Shown here piece after piece: positions 7,201 through 7,675 of a stretch of 7,675 bases of DNA. The notes beneath the pieces were generated by a model, which saw only the letters and a program-made list of their open reading frames with translations, made no database searches and had not been told where the DNA came from. The translations under genes and the position numbers were made by a program. Source of the DNA: Burkholderiales bacterium (lineage in GTDB: Bacteria; Pseudomonadota; Gammaproteobacteria; Burkholderiales; JAEUMW01); assembly GCA_016791285.1 (NCBI GenBank), contig JAEUMX010000297.1, positions 1 through 7,675 on the forward strand, read 5' to 3'. How positions within the stretch are numbered: the stretch's first letter is position 1; every line of letters begins with the position of its first letter.

Positions 7201-7675
7201 TTAGAAGCGTTCCTCCGTACCGAGGTAGCGCCAAGTGCCGATCGGCAGATTGCCGAGCTTCACGCGGCCGATGCGAATCCGCTTGAGTCCGGTCACCTTG
7301 ATGCCGACCAGCTCGCACATGCGGCGGATCTGGCGCTTTCTGCCTTCACGCAGCACGAAGCGCAGCTGATCCTCGTTCTGCCAGCTCACCTTCGCCGGGC
7401 GCAGCGGCACCCCGTCCAGCATGAGCCCGTGGCGCAGCCGCGCGAGCCCCGCGTCCGACAGCGATCCTTCCACCCGCACGAGGTATTCCTTCTCGACCCT
7501 CGAATCGTCGCCGATCAGGAGCTTCGCGATGCGACCGTCCTGGGTCAGCACGAGCAGTCCGGTGGAGTCGATGTCGAGCCTGCCTGCGGGCGCGAGTCCC
7601 TTCGTCTGCAGCGGATGGAAGCGCTGCGGCGAGCGGTCGCCGGTGAACCGGGAGGCGGCGCTGATCAGCGTCACG
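7201..7675 (-). CDS. RNA pseudouridine synthase, RsuA/RluB/RluE/RluF family (RluF-like), 5' end outside window
   Basis: The C-terminal 158 or so residues of a synthase that isomerises uridine to pseudouridine in ribosomal RNA. The catalytic motif [17 protein letters not shown] carries the nucleophilic Asp (GAC at 7575-7573). [10 protein letters not shown] follows, then the conserved [16 protein letters not shown] and [19 protein letters not shown] near the C-terminus. The RQIRRMCE and KRIRIGRV blocks resemble RluF (23S rRNA U2604 in E. coli) more than RluB or RsuA, but the specificity is inferred. The apparent GTG at 7674 is not the real start: the family needs an upstream KPxG region and usually an S4 RNA-binding domain, both beyond the window. 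The stop (TAA at 7203-7201) is 93 bases before pstS on the same strand, with no clear terminator between them. Confidence 0.88.
   Translation of the reverse strand, partial: VTLISAASRFTGDRSPQRFHPLQTKGLAPAGRLDIDSTGLLVLTQDGRIAKLLIGDDSRVEKEYLVRVEGSLSDAGLARLRHGLMLDGVPLRPAKVSWQNEDQLRFVLREGRKRQIRRMCELVGIKVTGLKRIRIGRVKLGNLPIGTWRYLGTEERF

Overview
The window is GC-rich, densely coded bacterial chromosome. The Pst proteins, the PhoB-type box and the gene order all fit a Pseudomonadota genome, and the PstB/PstS sequences look more beta- or gammaproteobacterial than alphaproteobacterial. That placement is inferred from general resemblance, not from a search. There are seven protein-coding genes, the first and last cut by the window edges. 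I see no tRNA, rRNA, CRISPR array, insertion sequence or phage gene.

Left part, + strand: the 3' portion of an unusual multidomain protein (2-1546). It joins a HAD-IIB phosphatase module to a HerA/DUF87-like P-loop ATPase and a further C-terminal domain. After a 138-base gap holding a GNRA-loop hairpin comes a stand-alone FAD/NAD(P)-binding ferredoxin-reductase-like flavoprotein (1685-2407) with a perfect AGGAGG ribosome binding site.

Right part, - strand: a complete high-affinity phosphate uptake operon read right to left, pstS (7107-6043), pstC (5951-4923), pstA (4926-4060), pstB (4056-3244) and phoU (3187-2483). A clear PhoB box, two CTGTCAC heptamers 11 bases apart, lies 58-75 bases upstream of the pstS start codon. 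PstS captures phosphate in the periplasm, PstC and PstA form the membrane channel, PstB hydrolyses ATP, and PhoU signals phosphate sufficiency to the PhoR/PhoB pair, whose genes are not in this window. pstC-pstA overlap by ATGA and pstA-pstB are 3 bases apart. The two larger gaps (pstS-pstC and pstB-phoU) each carry a stem-loop that could set unequal expression along the mRNA.

Far right, - strand: the 3' end of an RluF-like pseudouridine synthase gene, ending 93 bases before pstS.

Most of this is well-known biology. The points that merit a second look are the HAD-ATPase fusion, a PhoU whose second metal-binding motif has lost its aspartate, and two mutually exclusive RNA hairpins in front of pstC, one of which would bury its ribosome binding site.
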